A stretch of 64,000 nt of DNA from Rheinheimera pleomorphica (GTDB lineage: Bacteria; Pseudomonadota; Gammaproteobacteria; Enterobacterales; Alteromonadaceae), in NCBI RefSeq assembly GCF_011634895.1, contig NZ_SIRR01000025.1, forward strand, positions 186,001 through 250,000. Direction: 5' to 3'. The position numbers and the translations under genes are program-made. Each line of letters opens with the position of its first letter. Positions within the stretch are counted from its first letter, which is position 1. The notes under the pieces are model-generated. The model was given only the letters and a program-made list of their open reading frames with translations, did no database searches and was not told the DNA's origin. Of this stretch, positions 1-6,689 are shown piece after piece.

Positions 1-477
1 ACGAATATTGACCGAGCGCTGCTGTTCAATAGCATCAAGCAAAGGCCCAAGCTGCTGGCCGGAGGCCCCGGCCTCTGCCGACGGCAACATCAGTTTAATG
101 GTATCGGCAACAGCCCGGGCGCGGGATTTCAGCTTCGCCGGCATCACCCGCTCCAGCTTAGCCTGCACACTGCTGACAGCAGCCTGTGTATCAGCTAACT
201 GTAAATTTTTCGCCGCCAACAGCCCGAGCGACAATGCCAGAGTTTCGTCATTGGTAAACATCATCGGCGGCAATTTAAAACCGGCCACCAACATATAGCC
301 GCCATCGCAGCCCTGCTCGGTAGTTACCGGAATGCCCAGTTGCTCCAGCGCCTGAATATAGCGACGCACCGTGCGTTTATCCACCCCCAGCCTGGCAGCG
401 AGTTCAGTGCCACTTAACCGGCCATGGCTTTGCAGCAACTCTAACAGGCTCAGCACCCGGATGGTTGGACCGCTCAT
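1..477 (-). CDS. YafY/DeoR-type HTH transcriptional regulator, C-terminus outside window
   Basis: The minus strand is open from an ATG at 477 to the window edge, giving 159 residues of a longer protein. The N-terminus (MSGPTIRVLSLLELLQSHG, then LSGTELAARLGVDKRTVRRY) is the winged-helix DNA-binding domain of the YafY family, followed by the typical GGYMLVAGFKLPPMMF segment. These proteins normally carry a C-terminal WYL ligand-sensing domain, which would lie beyond the edge. It is divergent from the glutathione transferase at 624, with 146 bp between them, so it may control that gene as well as itself. The family call is firm; the ligand and targets cannot be inferred. Confidence 0.85.
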   Translation of the reverse strand, partial: MSGPTIRVLSLLELLQSHGRLSGTELAARLGVDKRTVRRYIQALEQLGIPVTTEQGCDGGYMLVAGFKLPPMMFTNDETLALSLGLLAAKNLQLADTQAAVSSVQAKLERVMPAKLKSRARAVADTIKLMLPSAEAGASGQQLGPLLDAIEQQRSVNIR

Positions 478-623
478 GCCATGCTCCGTCTGTTAATTGA
501 AATACATTTTTTCATGCCGACAACTATAACCGAAAACTAGGACAGGTTATGACCTATATGCGTTTTATGCTGCGTGAGTAGCGGAATACCCCGCCTTTGA
601 TACCCCTGACAAGGAGCGACAAC

Positions 624-1247
624 ATGCAAGCCATTACCCTTTACACCAACCCCAATTCACGTGGCCGTATTATCCGCTGGCTGCTGGAAGAACTTAGCGT
701 ACCCTACGAGGTAAAAGTGCTGCAGTATGGCCGCGAGATAAAAGCAGCGACGTTTTTAGCGCTAAACCCGATGGGTAAAGTGCCGGTAATTACCCACGGT
801 GATGTGGTAGTAACCGAAGCGGCCGCCATTTGCGCCTACCTGGCCGATCAGTTTGCCGATAAACAGCTGGCGCCAGCGTTTAATAGCCCGGCGCGCGCGG
901 CTTATTACCGCTGGTTATTTTTTACAGCCGGCCCGCTGGAAATGGCCACCAGCGCCAAAGCCTTTGGCTGGCAGCTGGATGCCGACAACGCTCAGGCTGT
1001 TGGCTGTGGTTTGTATCAGGATACGGTAAATGCACTGGAAACAGCCTTAACGAACGGGCCTTACATTTGTGGTGAGCAATTTACCGCCGCCGATGTGTAT
1101 GTCGGCAGCCATATTGAATGGGGCATGATGTTTGACACCCTGGAAAAGCGGCCAGCGTTTATGGAATATGTGCAACGCTTACAAACCCGGCCTGCCGCCA
1201 TTAGAGCCAATCAGTTAGATGATGCGCTGGTACCACAGCCAGCTTAA
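624..1247 (+). CDS. Glutathione S-transferase family protein
   Basis: A 207-residue soluble protein with the GST layout. The N-terminal thioredoxin-like domain reads ITLYTNPNSRGRIIRWLLEE, with the cis-proline segment GKVPVIT and the glutathione-binding EAAAICAYL (E-A/S pair). An all-helical C-terminal domain holds TAADVYVGSHIEWG. It probably conjugates glutathione to electrophiles or acts as a glutathione-dependent reductase in the cytoplasm. I chose the ATG at 624, because AAGGAG at 611-616 is a good ribosome site 7 bases upstream, over an upstream in-frame TTG/ATG region with no such site. It is divergent from the YafY-like regulator, a common arrangement for a substrate-inducible detoxification gene. 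The exact GST class was not resolved. Confidence 0.88.
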   Translation: MQAITLYTNPNSRGRIIRWLLEELSVPYEVKVLQYGREIKAATFLALNPMGKVPVITHGDVVVTEAAAICAYLADQFADKQLAPAFNSPARAAYYRWLFFTAGPLEMATSAKAFGWQLDADNAQAVGCGLYQDTVNALETALTNGPYICGEQFTAADVYVGSHIEWGMMFDTLEKRPAFMEYVQRLQTRPAAIRANQLDDALVPQPA

Positions 1248-1279
1248 GGTTACAGCCGCAGGTTTTTACTTTGCACGGA

Positions 1280-1308
1280 CGTTAAACGGGCGCAATAGTG
1301 CGCCCCTA
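1280..1308 (-). repeat. Single copy of the TAGGGGCGCA hairpin repeat at the end of the NYN gene
   Basis: Read on the minus strand, the segment begins with the TAG stop codon of the NYN gene and continues GGGGCGCA-CTAT-TGCGCCC, an 8-bp-class hairpin (1288-1306). It matches the tandem units at 48244-48415. It may double as a transcription-end or mRNA-stabilising structure. There is no long T-tract. Confidence 0.7.
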
Positions 1309-1782
1309 GGGCAGCAGCAATGCCTCGTCAATAGCAATAAAGCGGCTGGCGGCTTTAATCAGCGCCTGAGCAGTTAAGCCTTCCACGCCATAAATCTCTA
1401 CTTCGGTTTGATATTTAGTGATGAGTTTTTCTGCCAGCAGGCCAAAATCGCCATCACCAGAGGCCAGTACCAGCACATCGCTGTGCTGGCCGTATTCAAT
1501 TGCATCTAACGTTATACCGACATCCCAATCGCCTTTGGCACTGCCGTCAGCACGCTGAATAAAGGGTTTTAGTTTTACCTCAAAGCCGATGGCACGCAGA
1601 ATATTTTGAAACTGGCGCTGCTTTTCATCGCCACGATCAATGGCATAGGCAATGGCTTTGACCACAGTACGCCCGGCCGTTACCTGACGCCAGAAGGCGT
1701 TGTAGTCAAAATTGCGGCCAAAGGCCTCGCGGCTGGTGTAATAGATATTTTGTACATCAACCAAAATGGTAACACTGGGCAT
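1306..1782 (-). CDS. NYN-domain (LabA/DUF88-like) putative RNase
   Basis: A 158-residue PIN-like NYN protein. Conserved acidic positions are visible: VTILVDVQNIYYT at the N-terminus (first Asp), KGDWDVGITLDAIEY in the middle and LVLASGDGDFGLLAEKL toward the C-terminus. Together these form the Mg2+-binding nuclease centre of the LabA/DUF88 group, proteins thought to cut RNA. I start at the ATG at 1782, preceded by GCGGAAG. An in-frame start at 1836 would add 18 residues unlike the family. The gene ends in a TAG that is also the first triplet of a dispersed hairpin repeat. The target RNA is unknown. Confidence 0.85.
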   Translation of the reverse strand: MPSVTILVDVQNIYYTSREAFGRNFDYNAFWRQVTAGRTVVKAIAYAIDRGDEKQRQFQNILRAIGFEVKLKPFIQRADGSAKGDWDVGITLDAIEYGQHSDVLVLASGDGDFGLLAEKLITKYQTEVEIYGVEGLTAQALIKAASRFIAIDEALLLP

Positions 1783-1843
1783 GACAGCTTCCGCCAATAA
1801 AACAGCCAAACTAACCGGCTGCACCCAATACCGCAACCTTTAT

Positions 1844-2314
1844 TTACTGCTGGCTAATCGCTGCAAATTCCGCCTTAAGTAGCGCGGCCAAATCCGTTGC
1901 AACAAGCGCAATTTCCAACCCACGTTTACCGGCGCTGACATAAATCGTACTAAATTGCGTTGCTGAGCTGTCAATAATGGTCGGCAAGGCTTTTTTCTGC
2001 CCCAGCGGACTAACGCCACCCAGCACATAGCCGGTACTGCGCATCACATCAGTCGCATTGGCCATCTCAGCTTTCTTCGCGCCCAGCGCCTTTGCTGCCA
2101 GCTTCATACTTAGCTGCTGGTTTACCGGCAATATCATCACGGCCAGATGTTTACCGTCTAATTGCACTACCAGGGTTTTAAATACCTGCGCCGGGTTTAA
2201 TCCCAGCTTTTCCGCTGCTTCCAGGCCATAAGAAACCGATGCCGGATCATGTTGATAATGATGCACGGTATAAGCGATACCCTGCTGTTTAGCTAACTCG
2301 ATGGCGGGTGTCAT
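1844..2314 (-). CDS. ybaK: YbaK/EbsC family Cys-tRNA(Pro) deacylase
   Basis: A 156-residue protein matching the YbaK fold over its whole length. It has MTPAIELAKQQGIAYTVHHY, then GLNPAQVFKTLVV, the conserved lysine-rich LAAKALGAKKAEMA, and GYVLGGVSPLGQKK followed by IYVSAGKRGLEI. YbaK clears mis-charged Cys-tRNA(Pro) made by prolyl-tRNA synthetase, a trans-editing role in the cytoplasm. Size and motif order agree with the Escherichia coli protein. It lies in the same direction as, and just upstream of, the NYN-domain gene, so the two may share a transcript. It is divergent from the dioxygenase at 2448. Confidence 0.93.
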   Translation of the reverse strand: MTPAIELAKQQGIAYTVHHYQHDPASVSYGLEAAEKLGLNPAQVFKTLVVQLDGKHLAVMILPVNQQLSMKLAAKALGAKKAEMANATDVMRSTGYVLGGVSPLGQKKALPTIIDSSATQFSTIYVSAGKRGLEIALVATDLAALLKAEFAAISQQ

Positions 2315-2447
2315 ACATGCTGCTCCTTGCCAGTATCATTCGATTTTATTTGTAAAAACTGCTGACATTTCGCAGTATTTAATCAGTTGTTCCGAACGGT
2401 TTGTAAGCGTAGCCTGCCAATAGTATTTAGCCAACGGGTACAACGCA

Positions 2448-3251
2448 ATGACCTCATCTTTAGCACCGGTATTCTATTTGCCACATGGCGGTGGCCCTTT
2501 ACCTTTATTAGCCGACCCACATCATCTGGCACTGACGCAATTTTTAACCCAGCTTGGCAGTGCGCTGGCAACACCGCAGGCGATACTGGTGATCAGTGCA
2601 CATTGGGAAACCGAGCAACCCGCGCTGACAGCAACTGAAACCCCACCGTTATTGTTTGATTACTCGGGTTTTCCAGCACAAAGCTATCAGTATCGCTACC
2701 CGGCGCCGGGCGCGCCAGCTCTGGCACATGAGATTGCCGCAGTGTTGCAACAGCATGGCTTTGCTGCACAACTGGACCACAGTCGCGGCTTGGATCACGG
2801 TGTTTTTGTGCCGCTGATGCTGCTTAGGCCACAAGCCGATATACCGATATTACAACTTTCGTTACTGAAAAGCTTAGAACCGATGCAGCATATCGCTCTG
2901 GGTGAGGCCATCGCCCTGCTACGCCAGCAAAATGTGCTGATTATCGGCTCTGGCATGAGCTTTCATAATATGCGCGCGTTTTTCCAACCCGATCGGGTGA
3001 GCCAGCAGCAAGTGGCTGCGTTTAATCAATACTTAATTGACAGCCTGAGCAGTGCCCTTAGCTACTCGCAGCAGGTAAGCCGGCTGACTGCTTGGCTAAA
3101 CGCGCCCAATGCCCGTCTGATACACCCGCGCGAAGAGCACTTACTACCGCTGATGGTGTGTCTGGGTGCGGCTAAAGGCAGTACAGCTCAGCTACTGTTT
3201 CAGGCCGATGTGCTTAACCGCGAAGTACTGGCGTTTGGCTGGTTTGATTAA
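2448..3251 (+). CDS. Extradiol ring-cleavage dioxygenase of the DODA/YgiD (LigB) family
   Basis: 267 residues matching the class III extradiol (LigB-like) fold of plant DOPA dioxygenase and Escherichia coli YgiD. Candidate metal-binding and catalytic histidines lie in YLPHGGGP near residue 14, ISAHWE near 50, the LDHGVFVPL segment near 120 and GSGMSFHNMR near 170; the C-terminus keeps HPREEHLLPLMVCLGAA. The family opens catechol rings such as that of L-DOPA with Fe2+ or Zn2+. The N-terminal motif reads PHGGGP where YgiD has GHGSPM, so this is a distinct subgroup and the substrate is uncertain. It is monocistronic, convergent with the GlxA-type regulator, and its ribosome site is weak. Confidence 0.88.
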   Translation: MTSSLAPVFYLPHGGGPLPLLADPHHLALTQFLTQLGSALATPQAILVISAHWETEQPALTATETPPLLFDYSGFPAQSYQYRYPAPGAPALAHEIAAVLQQHGFAAQLDHSRGLDHGVFVPLMLLRPQADIPILQLSLLKSLEPMQHIALGEAIALLRQQNVLIIGSGMSFHNMRAFFQPDRVSQQQVAAFNQYLIDSLSSALSYSQQVSRLTAWLNAPNARLIHPREEHLLPLMVCLGAAKGSTAQLLFQADVLNREVLAFGWFD

Positions 3252-3287
3252 ATCTGCCGAAAAATTAAATGCACAAAAGCAGCGCCA

Positions 3288-4319
3288 TCAGATGACCCTG
3301 CTGCTAGCCGGCTCTGCCGGGCAACAATGAAAGGTATCTCCCTGGCTGAATTTCTGCCGGTACTGGCTGGGCGTTAATTCGGTGTACTGCAAAAACAGCT
3401 TACGAAACGAGCTGACATCTTCATAGCCCACTTGCAGCACTATTTGTTCAACCGGCTGATTGGTCGTCTCCAGCAGCCGTTTAGCCTGCTCTACCCGTAA
3501 GCGCTGCAGATAATTCAGTGGCGTATCATTAAGTGCGGCTTTAAACCGGCGCAACAGCGTGCGTTTAGTAAGATGGAACTGCGCGGCCAGCTGTTCCAGT
3601 GCAAAAGGTTGTGCCAGTGAGTTAATCAGCTGTTTTTGCACCTGAGCAATCAGCAAATCGCTATGCTGCTGGCCGACCGATAAATCCATATAGGGAATTT
3701 GTGAGCTGCGGTTAGGATCGGTCAGCATGATTTTGCCAATCTGACGGGCAAAGGCCTCTCCTGCCAGGCGTTCGGTCAGCGCCAGACATAAGTTCATAAA
3801 GGCTGTGGTGGCACCGGCGGTAAGCAAATTACCATCCTGTACCAGCAGTTTATTCAGCTGCAAATGTACCGTCGGATACAGGCTTTGAAACACGTCTTTA
3901 AAAAACCAGCTGGAGGTCGCCTTTTTATGCGCCAGCAAGCCGCTGCCAGCCAGAATAAAGGTGCCGGTGCAGTGTGCGGCGATAATACTGCCATTATCCA
4001 ATGCGTGAGCCAAACCGGAAAAATACCCCGCTGATTGTTGTGCCAGTGCCGACAGCTGAGCACGGCTATAAGCATACGCCGCTGGTAGGATCAGCGCATC
4101 AGCCTGTTGCCAGTTATGGGGCTGCACGGCCAGTGTTACCCCCTGTCTCAGCGTCAGCGGCATGCCATCCGGTGACACCAGATAACAATGAAACAGCGCT
4201 GCACAGTGCTCGCCATGCTGATAACGCCACAGCACATTGCAGTACTCAAAAAAGTCCAGCAAACCGAAAACATCGCTACTGATACTGCTGTTAGTGGCTA
4301 ACACAGCAATCTGTTTCAT
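3288..4319 (-). CDS. GlxA-type AraC-family transcriptional regulator (DJ-1/PfpI plus HTH)
   Basis: A 343-residue two-domain regulator. Residues 1-180 form a DJ-1/PfpI-like sensor domain, with the nucleophile-elbow-like IIAAHCTGTFILAGSGLL near residues 113-130. The last 100 residues are an AraC/XylS DNA-binding domain with two helix-turn-helix units, the first at LAAQFHLTKRTLLRRFKAAL and the second at VEQIVLQVGYEDVSSFRKLF. GlxA-type proteins usually activate catabolic operons for amines, amino acids or quaternary ammonium compounds. No such operon adjoins it: the neighbours are a convergent dioxygenase and a small membrane-protein gene. Effector and targets are unknown. Confidence 0.9.
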   Translation of the reverse strand: MKQIAVLATNSSISSDVFGLLDFFEYCNVLWRYQHGEHCAALFHCYLVSPDGMPLTLRQGVTLAVQPHNWQQADALILPAAYAYSRAQLSALAQQSAGYFSGLAHALDNGSIIAAHCTGTFILAGSGLLAHKKATSSWFFKDVFQSLYPTVHLQLNKLLVQDGNLLTAGATTAFMNLCLALTERLAGEAFARQIGKIMLTDPNRSSQIPYMDLSVGQQHSDLLIAQVQKQLINSLAQPFALEQLAAQFHLTKRTLLRRFKAALNDTPLNYLQRLRVEQAKRLLETTNQPVEQIVLQVGYEDVSSFRKLFLQYTELTPSQYRQKFSQGDTFHCCPAEPASSRVI

Positions 4320-4453
4320 TAGGTATCTCCTACTATGCGCGGCAACAGCCTGTCACTATTCACCTTATTTTTATCAATAGTGACACTGCAAACACTGGTT
4401 GGCAAGGACTAGACTGGCGTTGCAGTATCAAATCACCTAATGCAGGAGGCAGT

Positions 4454-4648
4454 ATGAATAACCTTAACCTCAAATGGCTGGCCGTCGCCGCCTGGCTTAT
4501 CAGCTGGTTACTACTTTTTTGGATTAATTTTGCCGCAGAGCTGTCGCTGATGATGCACTTTTTTGCTATTCCGCTGCTACTGCTAAGCACAGCTCTGGGC
4601 GCCGCACATTTTTATGAAGTACGCGATGACGACAGCAGCGGTGACTGA
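4454..4648 (+). CDS. Small membrane protein (64 aa), unknown function
   Basis: A strong ribosome site (GCAGGAGGC at about 4442-4450) precedes this 64-residue ORF. It has two predicted membrane segments, LAVAAWLISWLLLFWINFA and FFAIPLLLLSTALGAAHF, and an acidic tail (EVRDDDSSGD). It is followed after 53 bp by the 215-residue membrane protein at 4702 in the same direction, so the two probably form an operon. I do not recognise the family. Confidence 0.65.
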   Translation: MNNLNLKWLAVAAWLISWLLLFWINFAAELSLMMHFFAIPLLLLSTALGAAHFYEVRDDDSSGD

Positions 4649-4701
4649 CGTGCGGCTAGCCGCTACAATAACGCCAACGATAACAAGTGGAATAACAGGT
4701 T

Positions 4702-5349
4702 ATGAGCAGTTGGCAGTTAGCCGGTATGTTGCTTGCGTTGACAGGATTGGTCATTTACTACCCACGGGAACTGCTGCCTAAATTACGCGCCGAACCGGGC
4801 TATCAGCACTTTGTCTTTGCTTCTGTGGTGGCCTTAAGTTTACTCTGGAGTGTACAAGCCGGCATTAAAGATGGCCTGAACCTGCATTTTTTGCTGGTGA
4901 CAACACTGGTGTTGTGCCATGGCTGGCGCATTGCCAGCTGGATTTGTCTGCTACCCATGTTATTGCTGATCGCCTTTGGCAAGCTGGTCTGGCAAGACGT
5001 GGGCCTGTATGCCTTAAGCAGCTTTATCCTGCCCGGTTTATTTAGCTACGCTGTCTTTCTGGCCAGCTACCGCTATTTAAGCCGGCATTTGTTTGTGTAT
5101 ATTTTTGTTGCCGGTTTTTTGGCTGCGGCACTGACCATAGTGTTACAAATCAGTCTGACGGCGCTCTGGTTTGGCCTGGAAGGCCGCTACAGCTGGAACG
5201 AAATTATTGATAACTACTGGTTATTAGCGTTGTTGCTGTGGTTTCCCGAAGCGCTGCTCAATGGTAGTGCAGTCACCTTGATGGCCATTTACCGGCCACA
5301 CTGGCTGCGTACCTTTTATGATCGTGAATATTTATCAGCAGAGCGTTAG
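4702..5349 (+). CDS. Integral membrane protein resembling CbiM/ECF-type transporter components
   Basis: 215 residues with about six hydrophobic segments. Features shared with a gammaproteobacterial family related to CbiM-like energy-coupling-factor components are WSVQAGIKDGLNLHFLLVT near residue 50, LCHGWRIASWICLLPML near 75, and a late LFVYIFVAGFLAAALT. In ECF transporters such proteins bind a metal ion or vitamin and associate with ATPase and T components. None of those partners is encoded here, so function is uncertain. It ends just before a strong shared terminator. The family assignment is by memory of motif pattern and is moderate. Confidence 0.55.
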   Translation: MSSWQLAGMLLALTGLVIYYPRELLPKLRAEPGYQHFVFASVVALSLLWSVQAGIKDGLNLHFLLVTTLVLCHGWRIASWICLLPMLLLIAFGKLVWQDVGLYALSSFILPGLFSYAVFLASYRYLSRHLFVYIFVAGFLAAALTIVLQISLTALWFGLEGRYSWNEIIDNYWLLALLLWFPEALLNGSAVTLMAIYRPHWLRTFYDREYLSAER

Positions 5350-5355
5350 CAATAA

Positions 5356-5382
5356 AAAAGCGAAGCACCCGGCTTCGCTTTT
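5356..5382. terminator. Bidirectional rho-independent terminator
   Basis: An 11-bp perfect stem (AAAAGCGAAGC, 5356-5366, with GCTTCGCTTTT, 5372-5382) and a 5-base loop. A/T runs on both sides let it serve both the + strand membrane gene ending at 5349 and the minus-strand gene ending at 5398. Confidence 0.85.
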
Positions 5383-5397
5383 CTGTCCCAGTAACGC

Positions 5398-5748
5398 TTA
5401 GAACATCCAGGTTTTTTCGTCCTGCAGCGGCTGTTGTAATTCCAGCTGCTTTAAGCCTTTCACGCAGCGGATAATCAACCAGACAATCCAGAACAAGATC
5501 ACCAGCCAACCGATTAATACGACAGATAAAATACTGCCCACCAACAGGAAGACAAAACCCATCCAGAAGGTACGGATTTGAAAACGATAATGGCTTTGCA
5601 ACCAGTCCGGACCATCACCTTTATTAACGTATGCCACAATCACACCGATGATACCGGTAATACCAAATACCAACCCCACCAGATACAAAATATATACCAG
5701 CTTGGCAGTAGATGAATTGACCGCCGGTGCTGCATTAATGTCATTCAT
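5398..5748 (-). CDS. DUF4870-like small membrane protein
   Basis: 116 residues with three hydrophobic segments: LVYILYLVGLVFGITGIIGV, then WMGFVFLLVGSILSVVLIGW, and a following segment through WLVILFWIVWLIIRCVKG. The cytoplasmic-like loop between the first two (KGDGPDWLQSHYRFQIRTF) carries the HYRFQIRT pattern typical of the DUF4870/YtxG-like family. The start is supported by GGAGAGCG upstream. Function is unknown. It stands alone between the terminator at 5356 and the GDT1 gene. Confidence 0.7.
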   Translation of the reverse strand: MNDINAAPAVNSSTAKLVYILYLVGLVFGITGIIGVIVAYVNKGDGPDWLQSHYRFQIRTFWMGFVFLLVGSILSVVLIGWLVILFWIVWLIIRCVKGLKQLELQQPLQDEKTWMF

Positions 5749-5886
5749 GACACGCTCTCCTTTACGACTATTGTTATTTTAGTAAAACCGGTATCAGTAA
5801 AATGTCACACCAACACGACAGTCTCGTTAGGCAACATAGCGCTAAATATGAGCTTAAGCAATGGTTTAACTAACGAAAACAGCCAT

Positions 5887-6471
5887 TTATCCCAACATTG
5901 TTAACTGATCGGAGCAGATAATATAGAGCCCGAGCAACATAAACACCGCACAAGCGGCTTTTCGTGCCAGAGACAGCGGAATTTTTTGTAATAACCAACT
6001 GCCGGCATACACCACGGGCACATTTGCCGCCAGCATGCCCAGGGTTGTACCCCAAATGACATACCAGACTGCTTCATCAAAGCTGGCGGCCAGCAACACC
6101 GTCGCAATTTGGGTTTTATCGCCAATTTCGGCCAGAAAAAACAGTATGCAGCTGGCAACAAAGGCGCCAAAACGCAGCACGCCGGTATCTTCACTGTCGT
6201 CTTTATCCGGTATAAGCAGCCACAGCGCTACCGCGATAAAGCTGCCGCCCAGCAGCCAGTTATGCCAGTTTGTCGGAATAAATTGTGCTACCCAGACGCC
6301 AAGCCAGGCTGAAGCCGCATGATTCAGTAAAGTCGCCACCAGTATACCGGCAATAATGGCACCTTTGGCACGAAAACGGGCCGCCAGAAACAACGACAAC
6401 AGCTGGGTTTTATCGCCTATTTCGGCAATGGCAACAGCAGTAAAGGAGGAGAATAAGGCTTCCATTAACAA
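5887..6471 (-). CDS. TMEM165/GDT1-family (UPF0016) manganese/calcium transporter
   Basis: A 194-residue membrane protein with six predicted helices built as two repeats. Each repeat carries the family signature E-x-G-D-(K/R)-(T/S): AVAIAEIGDKTQLLSLF near residue 17 and FLAEIGDKTQIATVLLAA near 115. Bacterial members, such as MneA in Vibrio, export Mn2+ from the cytoplasm. The leader RNA carries a yybP-ykoY riboswitch (6541-6650), the Mn2+-sensing class, which independently supports a role in manganese homeostasis. Ribosome site: AAGG in the leader just before the ATG. It is monocistronic. Confidence 0.92.
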   Translation of the reverse strand: MLMEALFSSFTAVAIAEIGDKTQLLSLFLAARFRAKGAIIAGILVATLLNHAASAWLGVWVAQFIPTNWHNWLLGGSFIAVALWLLIPDKDDSEDTGVLRFGAFVASCILFFLAEIGDKTQIATVLLAASFDEAVWYVIWGTTLGMLAANVPVVYAGSWLLQKIPLSLARKAACAVFMLLGLYIICSDQLTMLG

Positions 6472-6491
6472 TACCTTAGCGGGAATCTACA

Positions 6492-6650
6492 TAAGACACA
6501 GCAGCGGCTCCCGCTGTGGGCCGCTATTGTGTCTTAAGTCTCATCAATTCAGCGGGCGCTGAACGCTGTGGCCATGTGCATTGCATCACAAGTATGTTGA
6601 CCACACCGCTGCGATAAACCACCGCAGCAGATTACTCCCTTAAGGACGGC
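6492..6650 (-). promoter_or_regulatory. yybP-ykoY (Mn2+) riboswitch and expression-platform hairpin
   Basis: Read on the minus strand, the leader of the GDT1 gene contains CCTTAAGGGAGTAAT (6631-6645), then a GCTGCGG/CGCAGC stem, then GTCAACATACT (6591-6601). These match the two most conserved blocks of the yybP-ykoY aptamer (GGGGAGUA and UCAACAUAC). A 9-bp plus 6-bp hairpin follows at 6492-6536 (TAAGACACA with TGTGTCTTA, inner AGCGGC with GCCGCT), 21 bases before the start codon. It lacks a T-tract, so translational control is more likely than termination. Boundaries are approximate. Confidence 0.85.
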
Positions 6651-6689
6651 GCATTTTAATCAGAATGCGCTCGACTGTAAAGGTAAAGC

